This document shows positions 16,292 through 23,899 of a stretch of 37,550 nucleotides of DNA, one piece after another; position 1 is the first letter of the stretch, and each line of letters opens with the position of its first letter. Both the position numbers and the translations under genes were made by a program. Origin of the DNA: CAIUSP01 sp040375675. Its GTDB lineage: Bacteria > Actinomycetota > Thermoleophilia > Solirubrobacterales > 70-9. The notes under the pieces were generated by a model. It was not told where the DNA came from, made no database searches, and saw only the letters and a program-made list of their open reading frames with translations. The stretch lies in assembly GCA_040375675.1 (NCBI GenBank), contig JBEIRY010000010.1, positions 1 through 37,550 of the forward strand, in the 5' to 3' direction.

Positions 16292-17523
16292 TCTCGGTCG
16301 ACGAAGGGAGCTTCTTCCTGATCATCGTCCTTGCGGTTCTTGCTGGCGTGATCGCGACCGTGTTGCCGCGCAAGTTCGCTCCGCCGGTGATCGTGATCGA
16401 GCTCATCCTCGGGATCATCGTCGGACCGCAGGTGCTCGGTTGGGTCGAGATGGACTCCTTCACGGATTTCTTCCGCAACCTCGGCCTCGGGATGCTCTTC
16501 TTCTTTGCCGGCTACGAGATCGATTTCGAACGGATCAAGGGGAGGCCCCTGAAGCTCGGAGTACTTGCCTGGTTGCTCTCGGTCCTCATCGCCTTCGGCG
16601 CTGGCGGTCTGCTGGAGACCGGCGGCTTGGTGCTCTCATTCCTCTTCACAGGAGCAGCGATGACTTCGACCTCGCTCGGTGCGCTGATCCCGATCCTCAA
16701 AGATGCGGGCGAGAGCCGAACCAAGTTCGGAACGCTGACCATTGCAGCAGGTGCCTGCGCCGAGTTCGGACCGATCCTCCTCTTGACCCTCGTCCTGAGC
16801 AAATCGAAACCCTTGGATCAGGCGATCGTCCTGCTTACATTCCTGCTGATCGCTGTCGTGATTTCGGTCGCATCGGTTCGCGCCAGCTGGAAGAGCTGGC
16901 CACTGCTAGAGCGGACCCTTAACCTGAGCTCGCAACTCGCGGTCCGGATCACCGTGTTGCTGATCTTCGCTCTCGTCTTCCTCGCGCAAGGACTCGGGCT
17001 GGACGTGCTGCTCGGAGGTTTCGTGGCGGGCATGATCGTACGCGCATCGCTTCGCGGAAGGGAGACCGAAGCTTTCGAGTCGAAGGTGTACGCCATCGGA
17101 TTCGGGCTGCTGATTCCATTCTTCTTCGTTTCGAGCGGCATCGCATTCGATCTCGACGCCCTTACCGGCAGCACCAGTGCGCTGATCAAGTTGCCGATAT
17201 TCCTCGTTCTGATGGTCTTGGCGCGTGGCTTGCCTGCACTCTTGCTCTATCGAGGCGATCTGAAGGCAAAGCAACGTCAGGCGCTTGCGCTGCTCTCTGC
17301 CACCCAGCTCCCGCTGGTGGTTGCGATTGCAACGATTGGAGTGGAAGGAGGGCACATGCGCCCCTCCACCGCGGCGGCACTGATCGGTGCCGCGGTGCTG
17401 ACGATGCTCCTCTTCCCGGTGCTCGGACTGAACCTGCTGCGATCCGGCAACAAGAGCGGGTCAGGCAAGGGCAAGAAGAGCAAGCCGCGAAGGACTGCTG
17501 CGGCTCGAAAAGCCAGCGCTTGA
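16288..17523 (+). CDS. CPA2-type cation:proton antiporter
   Basis: A 411-residue membrane protein of the monovalent cation:proton antiporter 2 family (Kef/NhaS type), exchanging Na+ or K+ for H+. About 11-12 hydrophobic helices fill residues 5-380. Characteristic segments are FAPPVIVIELILGIIVGP near 30-48, MLFFFAGYEIDFERIKG near 68-85, AMTSTSLGALIPILKDAG near 125-142 and the GACAEFGPILLL helix near 155-166. The tail (about 385-411) is short and strongly basic (Lys/Arg/Ser/Ala), with no TrkA-N/RCK domain. The start is GTG overlapping the acyltransferase stop. It converges on panB with a seven-base gap. Ion specificity cannot be read from the sequence. Confidence 0.88.
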   Translation: MISVDEGSFFLIIVLAVLAGVIATVLPRKFAPPVIVIELILGIIVGPQVLGWVEMDSFTDFFRNLGLGMLFFFAGYEIDFERIKGRPLKLGVLAWLLSVLIAFGAGGLLETGGLVLSFLFTGAAMTSTSLGALIPILKDAGESRTKFGTLTIAAGACAEFGPILLLTLVLSKSKPLDQAIVLLTFLLIAVVISVASVRASWKSWPLLERTLNLSSQLAVRITVLLIFALVFLAQGLGLDVLLGGFVAGMIVRASLRGRETEAFESKVYAIGFGLLIPFFFVSSGIAFDLDALTGSTSALIKLPIFLVLMVLARGLPALLLYRGDLKAKQRQALALLSATQLPLVVAIATIGVEGGHMRPSTAAALIGAAVLTMLLFPVLGLNLLRSGNKSGSGKGKKSKPRRTAAARKASA

Positions 17524-17530
17524 GTGCCGG

Positions 17531-18451
17531 CTACCAGTCCCAGGGCGAGCGGGCGGCGAGGCTCTCGGCCGCCAGATACTCCTTGAACGCTTCCAGCTCT
17601 TCGGGTTCGACCGCGTATCCGTGCTCGGGGCCGGGGAATGTTCGCTCACGGACCTCATTCGTGTAGGCCCGAGCACCTTCGACCATCTCGTCGTGGAGGT
17701 TTGCGTACCTCTTGACGAACTTCGCGGTGTGTCCGGTGTGTATCCCCAGCAGATCATGGAAGACGAGCACCTGGCCGTCGGTTGCTGGCCCCGCCCCGAT
17801 CCCGATCGTGGGTACGTCGATATGTCGGCAGAGCTCCTCTACCACTGCGGAGGGGACCGCCTCGAAGACGATCGAAAAGCAGCCGACCGACTGCAGCGCA
17901 AGTGCTTCCTCAGCGATCCGTGCAGCCGCATCGGCGCTTCGCCCCTGTGCCTTGTACCCGCCCAAGGCGTCCGCCGTCTGCGGGGTGAGTCCGACATGTC
18001 CCATCACCGGTATGCCGGCGCGCACAATCGCCCGGGCGCGGTCCACAGACGCACCGCCGCGTTCCAGCTTGACGGCGTTGCATCCCGATTCCTTGATGAA
18101 GCGCTGTGCATTTGCGACCGCTTGTTCGTTGGAGGATTCGTAAGAGCCGAACGGCAGGTCGCCGACCAGCAACGGTGTCTCGAGACCGCGCCTGACCGCG
18201 GACGCAAGCATCACCATCTCGTCCATCCCCACCGGCACGGTGGAGTCGTGGCCGAGCACGGTCATCGCCGCAGAGTCTCCGACCAGGACGACATCGACAG
18301 CGGCCTCCTCGGCCACCAACGCGGAGGGGTGGTCGTAGGCCGTGATCATCACGATCGGTTCACCCGCGAGCTTCATCTCCTGGAGCTTCTGGTTGGTCAC
18401 CGGCTCTCTTGCGGGAGTCCCGTGACCGGCATCGACGCGAATTGTGCTCAT
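17531..18451 (-). CDS. panB: 3-methyl-2-oxobutanoate hydroxymethyltransferase
   Basis: Makes ketopantoate from 2-oxoisovalerate and methylene-tetrahydrofolate, the first committed step to pantothenate and CoA. The 306-residue protein has MITAYDHPSA at about 35-44, the metal-binding VVLVGDSAAMTVLGHDST region, GDLPFGSYE, VKLERG, GHVGLTPQ, IVFEAVP with the catalytic Glu, and IGIGAGPATDGQVLVFHDLLG. These are all standard for PanB; it is somewhat longer than the E. coli enzyme, mainly at the C-terminus. The ATG is preceded by AAAGGAG eight bases upstream, inside the end of panC, with one base between the two genes. Last gene of the minus-strand DUF2520-panC-panB operon. Confidence 0.96.
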   Translation of the reverse strand: MSTIRVDAGHGTPAREPVTNQKLQEMKLAGEPIVMITAYDHPSALVAEEAAVDVVLVGDSAAMTVLGHDSTVPVGMDEMVMLASAVRRGLETPLLVGDLPFGSYESSNEQAVANAQRFIKESGCNAVKLERGGASVDRARAIVRAGIPVMGHVGLTPQTADALGGYKAQGRSADAAARIAEEALALQSVGCFSIVFEAVPSAVVEELCRHIDVPTIGIGAGPATDGQVLVFHDLLGIHTGHTAKFVKRYANLHDEMVEGARAYTNEVRERTFPGPEHGYAVEPEELEAFKEYLAAESLAARSPWDW

Positions 18452-18452
18452 C

Positions 18453-19313
18453 TCAGCTGCTCCTTTCGAGAATCACGTTGTCTATAAGCCTTACCTCTCC
18501 CACGGTCGCAGCGACCGCGAGCAGAGCCGGCTCGCCGTTCAACTCGGCGAGATCGGAGAGATCATCCGGATTTCGCATCTCGACGTATTCGGCCTGGATA
18601 CCGTTTTCTGCGAGGAACTGTTTGACGCTCTCGGTGAGCAGATCGGTCGAGTGCTCGCCTGCTTGGACCATCTCCACGGCTACCGACAGGGACTGGGGGA
18701 TCGCAAGAGCCCTCTCCCTCGCCTCCTCATCTAACCGCTGGTTGCGCGAGCTGAGTGCGAGTCCGTCGGCATCGCGCACGGTCGGCACCCCGCGGATCTC
18801 GATCGGCAGACCGAGATCCGCGACCATCCGCTTGATAACGGCCAGCTGCTGGGCATCCTTCTCGCCGAAGTAGGAGACATCGGGAGAGACCGCATCGAAG
18901 AGCCTCGAAACGACGGTGGTGACGCCTGCGAAGTGCTCCGGCCCGCGGCCTTCCTCTGCACCGCAGAGGATCGAGGTGAGGTCATCGGAAACTCTGACGG
19001 TGGTTTCGAGACCGTCCGGATAGAGATCCTCGACGGACGGGTTCCAGAAGATGTCGCAGCCAGCCTCTTCCGCCATCGCTGCGTCGGTCTCGGGATCTCT
19101 CGGGTAAGAGGCCAAGTCTGAGGCGTTGTCGAACTGAGTCGGGTTTACGAACACGCTGACCACGACGAGATCGCAGTCGCGAGCGGCTCGAGCAATCAGC
19201 TCGCAGTGACCGGCATGAAGCGCTCCCATCGTCGGAACGAAGCCGACCCGCTGATTTGACGAGCCCGCGGCCAAAGCGGAGACCAGATCTTCCTGGGAGA
19301 CGACGCGCTTCAC
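18453..19313 (-). CDS. panC: Pantothenate synthetase (pantoate-beta-alanine ligase)
   Basis: Joins pantoate and beta-alanine with ATP, via a pantoyl-adenylate, to give pantothenate. The 286-residue protein carries the HIGH-like motif PTMGALHAGH at 27-36, VVSVFVNPTQF, EDLYPDG, FGEKDAQQL and the KMSKS-like SSRNQRL, as expected for a class I nucleotidyltransferase-type PanC. The start is GTG at 19313, overlapping the DUF2520 stop (GTGA). panB follows. panD (beta-alanine supply) and a classical panE are not in the window. Confidence 0.96.
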   Translation of the reverse strand: MKRVVSQEDLVSALAAGSSNQRVGFVPTMGALHAGHCELIARAARDCDLVVVSVFVNPTQFDNASDLASYPRDPETDAAMAEEAGCDIFWNPSVEDLYPDGLETTVRVSDDLTSILCGAEEGRGPEHFAGVTTVVSRLFDAVSPDVSYFGEKDAQQLAVIKRMVADLGLPIEIRGVPTVRDADGLALSSRNQRLDEEARERALAIPQSLSVAVEMVQAGEHSTDLLTESVKQFLAENGIQAEYVEMRNPDDLSDLAELNGEPALLAVAATVGEVRLIDNVILERSS

Positions 19314-20032
19314 TTGCCCGCCACCTCCTCGGCTTCGGCCACTTGCGCGGTGATCGCAGCCAGGCGGTCGTAGGCATCGAGCAGTTCGGGCCAGGTCCGC
19401 TTGATCGCATCTCGGTGACGCGAGATGGTCTCGGCGTCGCCGCGTGCGATTGGTCCGGTCAGGGCCTCGCCGCCTCGCTCAGACCAGTTGGCAGCGGTTC
19501 TGAGAACGAGCGGCGAGAGAAGTTCCCGTCCGTTCTCGATGCCAGCGCGCTCGAGTAGTTCTGTAGCCGCCTCTTCGATCGCGATCAGGAAGTTCGACGC
19601 GATAGAAGCGGCGGCGTGATACTCCGCGCGGACCGCATCGGGGACCTCGAATGGCCGCATACCCAGAGATCTGGCCAGGCCTTCTGCGTACTCGACGGCT
19701 TGGCGGTCACTGCCTGAGACGGCGCAAGGTGTGCCTTCGATCGCCGTGTCTGGGCCCGGAAAGGTTTGAAGGGGGTGAAGGGTGAAGGTGCGAGCCCCGC
19801 GTTCAGCGGCCGGGGCAAGAGAGTCGAGTCCACATGCTCCGCTCACGTGCCCGACCAGAGAAGGCGTCTTGTCTCCAAGGTCAACGCAGGCGCTTGTGAT
19901 TGCGTCGTCCGGGACACAGAGCAGCACCGCGTCTGCTTCGTCAGCGATATCCACTCCTGAGCGCATTGCTGCAGCGGCCAGTGAACCACCGACGCGGCCA
20001 CGCCCGACGATCGTCAAATTGGAATTTGTCAT
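19310..20032 (-). CDS. Rossmann-fold protein with DUF2520 domain, candidate ketopantoate reductase
   Basis: A 240-residue protein with an N-terminal Rossmann domain (LTIVGRGRVGGSLAAA, residues 6-21; CVPDDAI after the fourth strand; GHVSGACGLDSL) and a helical C-terminal half with TLHPLQTFPGP, EYHAAASIASNFLIAIEEAA and LRTAANW, typical of DUF2520 proteins related to 6-phosphogluconate dehydrogenase-fold reductases. It heads the operon with panC and panB, overlapping panC by GTGA. That places it where a ketopantoate reductase (PanE) would be expected. From memory, PanG of Francisella is an alternative ketopantoate reductase of a comparable fold, so this role is a reasonable inference, not a demonstration. 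The ATG at 20032 follows GAAGGAA. The reading frame extends upstream, but without homology. Confidence 0.82.
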   Translation of the reverse strand: MTNSNLTIVGRGRVGGSLAAAAMRSGVDIADEADAVLLCVPDDAITSACVDLGDKTPSLVGHVSGACGLDSLAPAAERGARTFTLHPLQTFPGPDTAIEGTPCAVSGSDRQAVEYAEGLARSLGMRPFEVPDAVRAEYHAAASIASNFLIAIEEAATELLERAGIENGRELLSPLVLRTAANWSERGGEALTGPIARGDAETISRHRDAIKRTWPELLDAYDRLAAITAQVAEAEEVAGK

Positions 20033-20086
20033 TTCCTTCGCTTCCGTTCCAGCTCCCGGATTGGAGATGCCGGACGGTCTATGCCG

Positions 20087-20092
20087 AGTATA
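20087..20092 (-). promoter_or_regulatory. Candidate -10 box TATACT for the pantothenate operon
   Basis: On the minus strand TATACT matches five of six TATAAT bases and lies 54 bases upstream of the DUF2520 ATG. This would give a leader of roughly 48 bases that includes the GAAGGAA ribosome-binding site. No clear -35 was seen. The box lies just upstream of the oppositely oriented fmdB -10 in the same 89-base spacer. Confidence 0.45.
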
Positions 20093-20107
20093 GGCGCGGG
20101 TCGGGAC

Positions 20108-20113
20108 TACGAT
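20108..20113 (+). promoter_or_regulatory. Candidate -10 box TACGAT for the fmdB-udg-tsa operon (leaderless)
   Basis: TACGAT fits TANNNT and ends eight bases before ATG 20122, with no Shine-Dalgarno between. It would drive the long plus-strand operon reaching at least to the glutaredoxin-like gene. Confidence 0.5.
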
Positions 20114-20121
20114 TCGACGGT

Positions 20122-20409
20122 ATGCCCATCTACGAGTTCTCATGCAAGAAGTGCGGCACCGAATTCGAGGAGCTGACCGGCCCGCATGTCGGGCTGACCG
20201 CTGAACAGGTCTGCTGCCCTGAGTGCGGGGCTTCAGGAGCCGAGCGTCTGCCGACGTCCTCGTACAGCCCGATCCATCGCAGGCTCACCGCGAACGAGCG
20301 CAAGAATCTCGAGTCCTCGCGAAGCGTGGACAGAGCAGCCCGCAAGGCCGAGTTCAAGCGCAAACGACAGGCCGCGCGGGATGCCCGTAACCGATCGAGT
20401 GAGTCTTGA
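20122..20409 (+). CDS. FmdB-like zinc-ribbon protein
   Basis: A 95-residue protein beginning MPIYEFSCKKCG, the hallmark of the FmdB / CxxC-CxxC-SSSS family of small putative regulatory proteins. Cys8, Cys11, Cys32 and Cys35 form a probable zinc ribbon (an extra Cys31 precedes the second pair). The rest is Ser/Arg/Lys-rich and probably disordered, with an arginine-rich C-terminus that could bind nucleic acid. FmdB was named for a formamidase-operon regulator in Methylophilus; the role in other bacteria is unclear. ATG 20122 is chosen because homology starts there. The stop overlaps the uracil glycosylase start in TGATG. Confidence 0.85.
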   Translation: MPIYEFSCKKCGTEFEELTGPHVGLTAEQVCCPECGASGAERLPTSSYSPIHRRLTANERKNLESSRSVDRAARKAEFKRKRQAARDARNRSSES

Positions 20410-21005
20410 TGTCGCCCGACCCAACCAAGCGCAGTGAGAGTTTCGACACTCTCCGCAAGGAGGCAGAGGCCTGCACCAGGTGCCAGCTTCACGAGTCTCG
20501 GGACAGGGTGGTCTTTGGAGCCGGCGACCCCGACGCTGACCTGATGTTCGTCGGCGAGGCGCCTGGCGCCGAAGAGGATCGAACGGGGCTGCCGTTCGTA
20601 GGGCGCTCCGGTCGGCTGCTCGATCAACTTCTCGCCGGGATCGGGATCACCCGTGAGGAGGTCTTCATCGCCAACGTGGTCAAGTGCCGGCCGCCGGATA
20701 ATCGCGACCCGGCTTCGGCAGAGATAGAGGCCTGCAGGTCCTATCTCGAGCGCCAGGTCCAGCTGATAGAGCCCCGGCTCGTATGCACATTGGGGAACTT
20801 CGCCACCAAGTTGCTGTCTGGGGATCCAACCGGGATAACCAAGGTGCATGGAGCAGCGAAGCGAGCCGAGCTCGGCGCATCGCAGGTAACGCTCCTGCCG
20901 CTCTTCCACCCGGCTGCAGCGCTCCGCTCACCGAAATACGCAGCCGGTCTCCGGGAAGACTTTGCGCGTATCCCGCAACTCCTTTCACAAGGCAGCGTGA
21001 GGTGA
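20409..21005 (+). CDS. Family 4 uracil-DNA glycosylase (4Fe-4S)
   Basis: Removes uracil from DNA to begin base excision repair. The 198-residue protein has the iron-sulfur ligands Cys22, Cys25, Cys109 and Cys126 in the usual CxxC-long spacer-C-x16-C layout, motif A GEAPGAEED at 49-57, LPFVGRSG, NVVKCRPPDNR and the C-terminal FHPAA motif at about 166-170. This fits the thermophile-type family 4 enzymes common in actinobacteria, not Ung. ATG 20409 (overlapping the fmdB stop as TGATG) is preferred over TTG 20406. It overlaps tsaE by TGATG, so the operon is translationally coupled throughout. Confidence 0.92.
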   Translation: MSPDPTKRSESFDTLRKEAEACTRCQLHESRDRVVFGAGDPDADLMFVGEAPGAEEDRTGLPFVGRSGRLLDQLLAGIGITREEVFIANVVKCRPPDNRDPASAEIEACRSYLERQVQLIEPRLVCTLGNFATKLLSGDPTGITKVHGAAKRAELGASQVTLLPLFHPAAALRSPKYAAGLREDFARIPQLLSQGSVR

Positions 21006-21436
21006 TGGGCTCGGCTGGCCAGATGAGTGCGAGCGCCCAAGAGACTGAGCGTCTGGGTGCCGACCTCGCAGGGCAGCTCAGAGGCGGTGACGTGGTCTTG
21101 GTCATCGGCGAACTCGGCGCGGGCAAGACGACCTTCGTCCGGGGCGCTTGCCGAGCGCTCGGGGTCGAGGAACCGGTTACCTCTCCAACTTTCACCATCG
21201 GAAAGACCTACCAGGCCAGCGGGGTCTCGATCTCGCACCTCGACCTCTACCGGCTCGGCTCTCTCGGCGATGAGGATCCATCTCTGCTCGAGGACTACCT
21301 CGGTGCCGGTCGAATCGCCTTCGTCGAGTGGCCTCCCACCGGTGACGAGGCCGATGCCCTTACGGTCGAGGGGAGCCTACGCTCGGTCACGATCGAGGCA
21401 CTTCCAGATGGCAGCCGCACCCTGGTGTTCTCATGA
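21005..21436 (+). CDS. tsaE: tRNA t6A biosynthesis ATPase TsaE
   Basis: ATPase that supports turnover of the TsaB-TsaD complex in forming N6-threonylcarbamoyladenosine at position 37 of ANN-decoding tRNAs. From ATG 21005 the protein has 143 residues, with Walker A GELGAGKTT at 35-43, SPTFTI at 60-65 and the HLDLYRL segment that carries the conserved Asp, then VEWP. ATG 21023 is a possible alternative start; the first is chosen because it overlaps the preceding stop as TGATG. It overlaps tsaB by ATGA. Confidence 0.93.
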   Translation: MGSAGQMSASAQETERLGADLAGQLRGGDVVLVIGELGAGKTTFVRGACRALGVEEPVTSPTFTIGKTYQASGVSISHLDLYRLGSLGDEDPSLLEDYLGAGRIAFVEWPPTGDEADALTVEGSLRSVTIEALPDGSRTLVFS

Positions 21437-22164
21437 GCGCTGAGTTTGACCGTGATCTGACTCTCGGCTTCGATACGGCAACTGATCTGACTACCGTCGC
21501 TGTCACGAATTCCGCAGGGGAGACCGTTGCGGAATCGAAGCGTGCACCCTCGCGAGATGAGAGACCTGCTCACGCGAGCGATCTGCTGCCTGCAATCGAA
21601 GAGTGCGTCGAGATTGCTGGCGGTTGGCAGCGGATTGCGCGAATCGGTATCGGAGTCGGCCCCGGCTCCTACACGGGCTTGCGGGTGGGGGTTGCTACCG
21701 GCAGGGCACTGGGTCAGGCAACGGGTATCGAATTGGTCCCGGTCTCAACGCTTTCCGCTTTGGCTACTGGCGTCGATGGGTTGTCTGAGGCGGAAGGAAG
21801 GCCCCGGTTGGCTGTTCTGGATGCCAGACGAAAGGAGGCATTCGTGACTCTGCTCGACGCCGACGGCTCGGTGCTGGTCGCGGATTCGTGTGTCGTGCCA
21901 TCGGAGTTCGGGAAGATCGTTGCGCGTGCCGGGACCACCCCCTTGGCAATCGGTGACGGCTCGCTACGCTTCTCGAAAGAGCTCGAGGACGCTGGCGCAG
22001 AGGTTGCTGGCGCCGACTCCCCGGCTCATTCGGTCAGCGCCCGGTACGTGTGCCATTTGGCCTCGAATTCCGAAGGCAAGCCGATCGGTGAGATCGAGCC
22101 GATTTACCTTAGGGAACCAGATGCAAAACGATGGCTTGAAAGAGATGCAGAAAAGTCCGACTGA
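21433..22164 (+). CDS. tsaB: tRNA t6A biosynthesis protein TsaB
   Basis: Scaffold paralogue of TsaD in the t6A threonylcarbamoyl transfer complex. The 243-residue protein opens with the ASKHA-type strand LGFDTATDLTTVAV and contains the family hallmark GVGPGSYTGLRVGVATGRALG near residues 75-95, then VSTLSALA and LDARRKEAFV. It lacks the metal-binding His pair of TsaD, as expected. It lies between tsaE (ATGA overlap) and rimI, whose start lies within its last codons. Confidence 0.93.
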   Translation: MSAEFDRDLTLGFDTATDLTTVAVTNSAGETVAESKRAPSRDERPAHASDLLPAIEECVEIAGGWQRIARIGIGVGPGSYTGLRVGVATGRALGQATGIELVPVSTLSALATGVDGLSEAEGRPRLAVLDARRKEAFVTLLDADGSVLVADSCVVPSEFGKIVARAGTTPLAIGDGSLRFSKELEDAGAEVAGADSPAHSVSARYVCHLASNSEGKPIGEIEPIYLREPDAKRWLERDAEKSD

Positions 22165-22636
22165 GGCAACGCCTGAAGAGTCCGGCCTGCGGACGCTGGG
22201 CTACTCGGACCTGCCATCGGTAATCGCCATCGAGCGGAGGTCATTTACCACGCCGTGGTCGCTGGCGATGTTCGTACTCGAACTCTCCAAGCCGAGCAGT
22301 ATCTGTCTTGCCGCTCAGGGACCTGACGGGGAGATCCACGGCTACCTGGTCTGCGCCCGCTATGACAAGGTCTGGCATCTGATGAATGTCGCTGTTTCGC
22401 CCGAAAAGCGCCGCAGGGGTATCGCGGTCGCGCTGATCGGGGAGCTGTTCGATCGTTCAGGCCCCGAGTCGCGATTCACGCTCGAGGTACGCGAGTCGAA
22501 CAAGGCTGCGATCACTATGTACGAACGCCTTGGTTTCCAGCGCGCCGGACGCCGCCAGCGCTACTACCAGGACAACGGTGAGGATGCCCTGATCATGTGG
22601 CACGCCCTTCCCGCCGGTTCGACAGAGGCCGATTGA
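22121..22636 (+). CDS. rimI: RimI-type GNAT N-acetyltransferase
   Basis: GNAT-fold acetyltransferase related to the enzyme that acetylates the N-terminal Ala of ribosomal protein S18. Visible are IERRSFTTPWS near the start, LMNVAVSPEKRRRGIAVALI (acetyl-CoA pyrophosphate loop RRRGIA), FTLEVRESNKAAITMYERLGF and GRRQRYYQDNGEDALIM, the standard RimI C-terminal pattern. It is often found, as here, between tsaB and tsaD. Two starts are possible: ATG 22121 (171 residues, AGGGA five bases upstream, overlapping tsaB by 44 bases) and ATG 22145 (163 residues, overlap of 20 bases). The first is given because of its ribosome-binding site. The protein substrate is not proven by sequence. Confidence 0.88.
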   Translation: MQNDGLKEMQKSPTEATPEESGLRTLGYSDLPSVIAIERRSFTTPWSLAMFVLELSKPSSICLAAQGPDGEIHGYLVCARYDKVWHLMNVAVSPEKRRRGIAVALIGELFDRSGPESRFTLEVRESNKAAITMYERLGFQRAGRRQRYYQDNGEDALIMWHALPAGSTEAD

Positions 22637-22646
22637 GGCCTCTCCG

Positions 22647-23648
22647 ATGACCACGCTGCTGGCTCTCGAGACTTCATGCGATGACACCTGTGCCTCAGTG
22701 GTGCGGGACAACCAGATCGCCTCCAATGTGATCTCTTCTCAAGCTTCTTTTCACGAGGCGTTTGGCGGAGTGGTGCCCGAAGTGGCATCTCGGCATCACA
22801 TAGAGCTCGTAAATGGAGTGGTAGGGGCCGCGTTGGATCAGGCCGGGCTGGGTTTGGACGATCTCGACGCGATTGCCGTTACGAGGGGTCCGGGTCTGAT
22901 CGGCGCCCTGTTGGTGGGTTTCACCACCGCCAAGTCTCTCGCTGCGGCAAAGCGTCTTCCGCTGATACCGGTGGATCACCTTCAGGGACATGTTGCCGCG
23001 AACTTCCTCGAGCCGGATCCGCTCGAGCCACCCTTTTGCTGCCTGATCGCAAGCGGAGGTCACACGTTGCTCGCCGGAGTCACGAGCTACGACGGCTACG
23101 AGATTCTCGGCAGCACTCTGGACGACGCCGCAGGAGAGGCGTTCGACAAGGCGGCGCGGCTGCTCGATTTGGGGTACCCGGGTGGCCCCGCAATTCAGAA
23201 GGCAGCGGAGTCTGGCGATCCCGAGGCATATGACCTGCCGGTCTCGAGACCCGACTCGGGGCGACTCGACTTCAGCTTCAGCGGCCTCAAGACGGCACTC
23301 GCCTATCTGGTTCGCGATCTCGGCCCGGAGGAGACCCAAAGCCGCCGCGCCGATCTGGCGGCGTCTTTCCAGCGCGCAGCGGTCGACCAGTTGATCGACC
23401 GGATGCGAGTCGCGGTAGCCGACGGTCGCTGGCGGGCGGTGGCGCTCGGGGGAGGTGTGGCGGCGAATTCGGAGCTACGAAACAGGACCTCTGATCTCTG
23501 CGAGGAACACGGCCTGGATCTGAAGCTTGTTCCGATCGAGCTCTGCACCGACAACGCCGCGATGATCGCCTCCGCCGCACATTCGGTCGAGCCAATTCCC
23601 TATCCGGAGTATCTGTCGCTCGACGCGTTTGCCGAGAAGGTCCGATGA
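22647..23648 (+). CDS. tsaD: tRNA N6-adenosine threonylcarbamoyltransferase TsaD
   Basis: Transfers the threonylcarbamoyl group from TC-AMP to A37 of tRNA; the catalytic subunit of the t6A complex. The 333-residue length is standard. Metal ligands His111 and His115 (DHLQGH) match the usual positions, with Asp302 in CTDNAAM as the third ligand. Other family segments are LAxETSCDDT at the N-terminus, ASRHHIELV, SGGHT, DDAAGEAFDKAARLL and LGGGVAANSELR. The ATG lies ten bases after the rimI stop with no strong ribosome-binding site. It overlaps the glutaredoxin-like gene by ATGA. The TC-AMP synthase gene tsaC is not in the window. Confidence 0.96.
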   Translation: MTTLLALETSCDDTCASVVRDNQIASNVISSQASFHEAFGGVVPEVASRHHIELVNGVVGAALDQAGLGLDDLDAIAVTRGPGLIGALLVGFTTAKSLAAAKRLPLIPVDHLQGHVAANFLEPDPLEPPFCCLIASGGHTLLAGVTSYDGYEILGSTLDDAAGEAFDKAARLLDLGYPGGPAIQKAAESGDPEAYDLPVSRPDSGRLDFSFSGLKTALAYLVRDLGPEETQSRRADLAASFQRAAVDQLIDRMRVAVADGRWRAVALGGGVAANSELRNRTSDLCEEHGLDLKLVPIELCTDNAAMIASAAHSVEPIPYPEYLSLDAFAEKVR

Positions 23649-23896
23649 CCGACTCCGTGAAGGTGACTCTCTACGGGCGCGATGGCTGTCATCTCTGCGA
23701 CGAGGCAAAGGATGATCTGCTGGGCCTTCGCGCAGAGGGATCGGAATTCGAACTGATCGAGATAGACATCGAATCCGATCAAGATCTGTTGCGAAGATTC
23801 CTCGAGCGCATACCGGTAATAGAGATCCAGGGCCAAGAAGTCTGCGAACTGGGCATCGATCACACTGCCGTGAGGGCGCGGCTCGCTAGCCTCTAG
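23645..23896 (+). CDS. Glutaredoxin-like thiol protein
   Basis: An 83-residue thioredoxin-fold protein of the glutaredoxin/DUF836 type. It begins VTLYGRDGCHLCDEAK, with a CHLC redox motif at Cys15-Cys18, and has the cis-Pro segment RIPVIEIQGQEV. Likely a cytoplasmic dithiol oxidoreductase; its electron donor and client are unknown. It is translationally coupled to tsaD (ATGA) and immediately precedes rex, a redox regulator. Confidence 0.87.
   Translation: MTDSVKVTLYGRDGCHLCDEAKDDLLGLRAEGSEFELIEIDIESDQDLLRRFLERIPVIEIQGQEVCELGIDHTAVRARLASL
23887..23892 (+). promoter_or_regulatory. Candidate internal -10 box TAGCCT for rex
   Basis: TAGCCT lies inside the end of the glutaredoxin-like gene and ends seven bases before ATG 23900 of rex, which has no Shine-Dalgarno. 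The spacing resembles the leaderless genes in this window, so rex may have its own promoter as well as operon read-through. No Rex operator (TTGTGA-type palindrome) was recognised nearby. Confidence 0.35.
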
Positions 23897-23899
23897 TCA

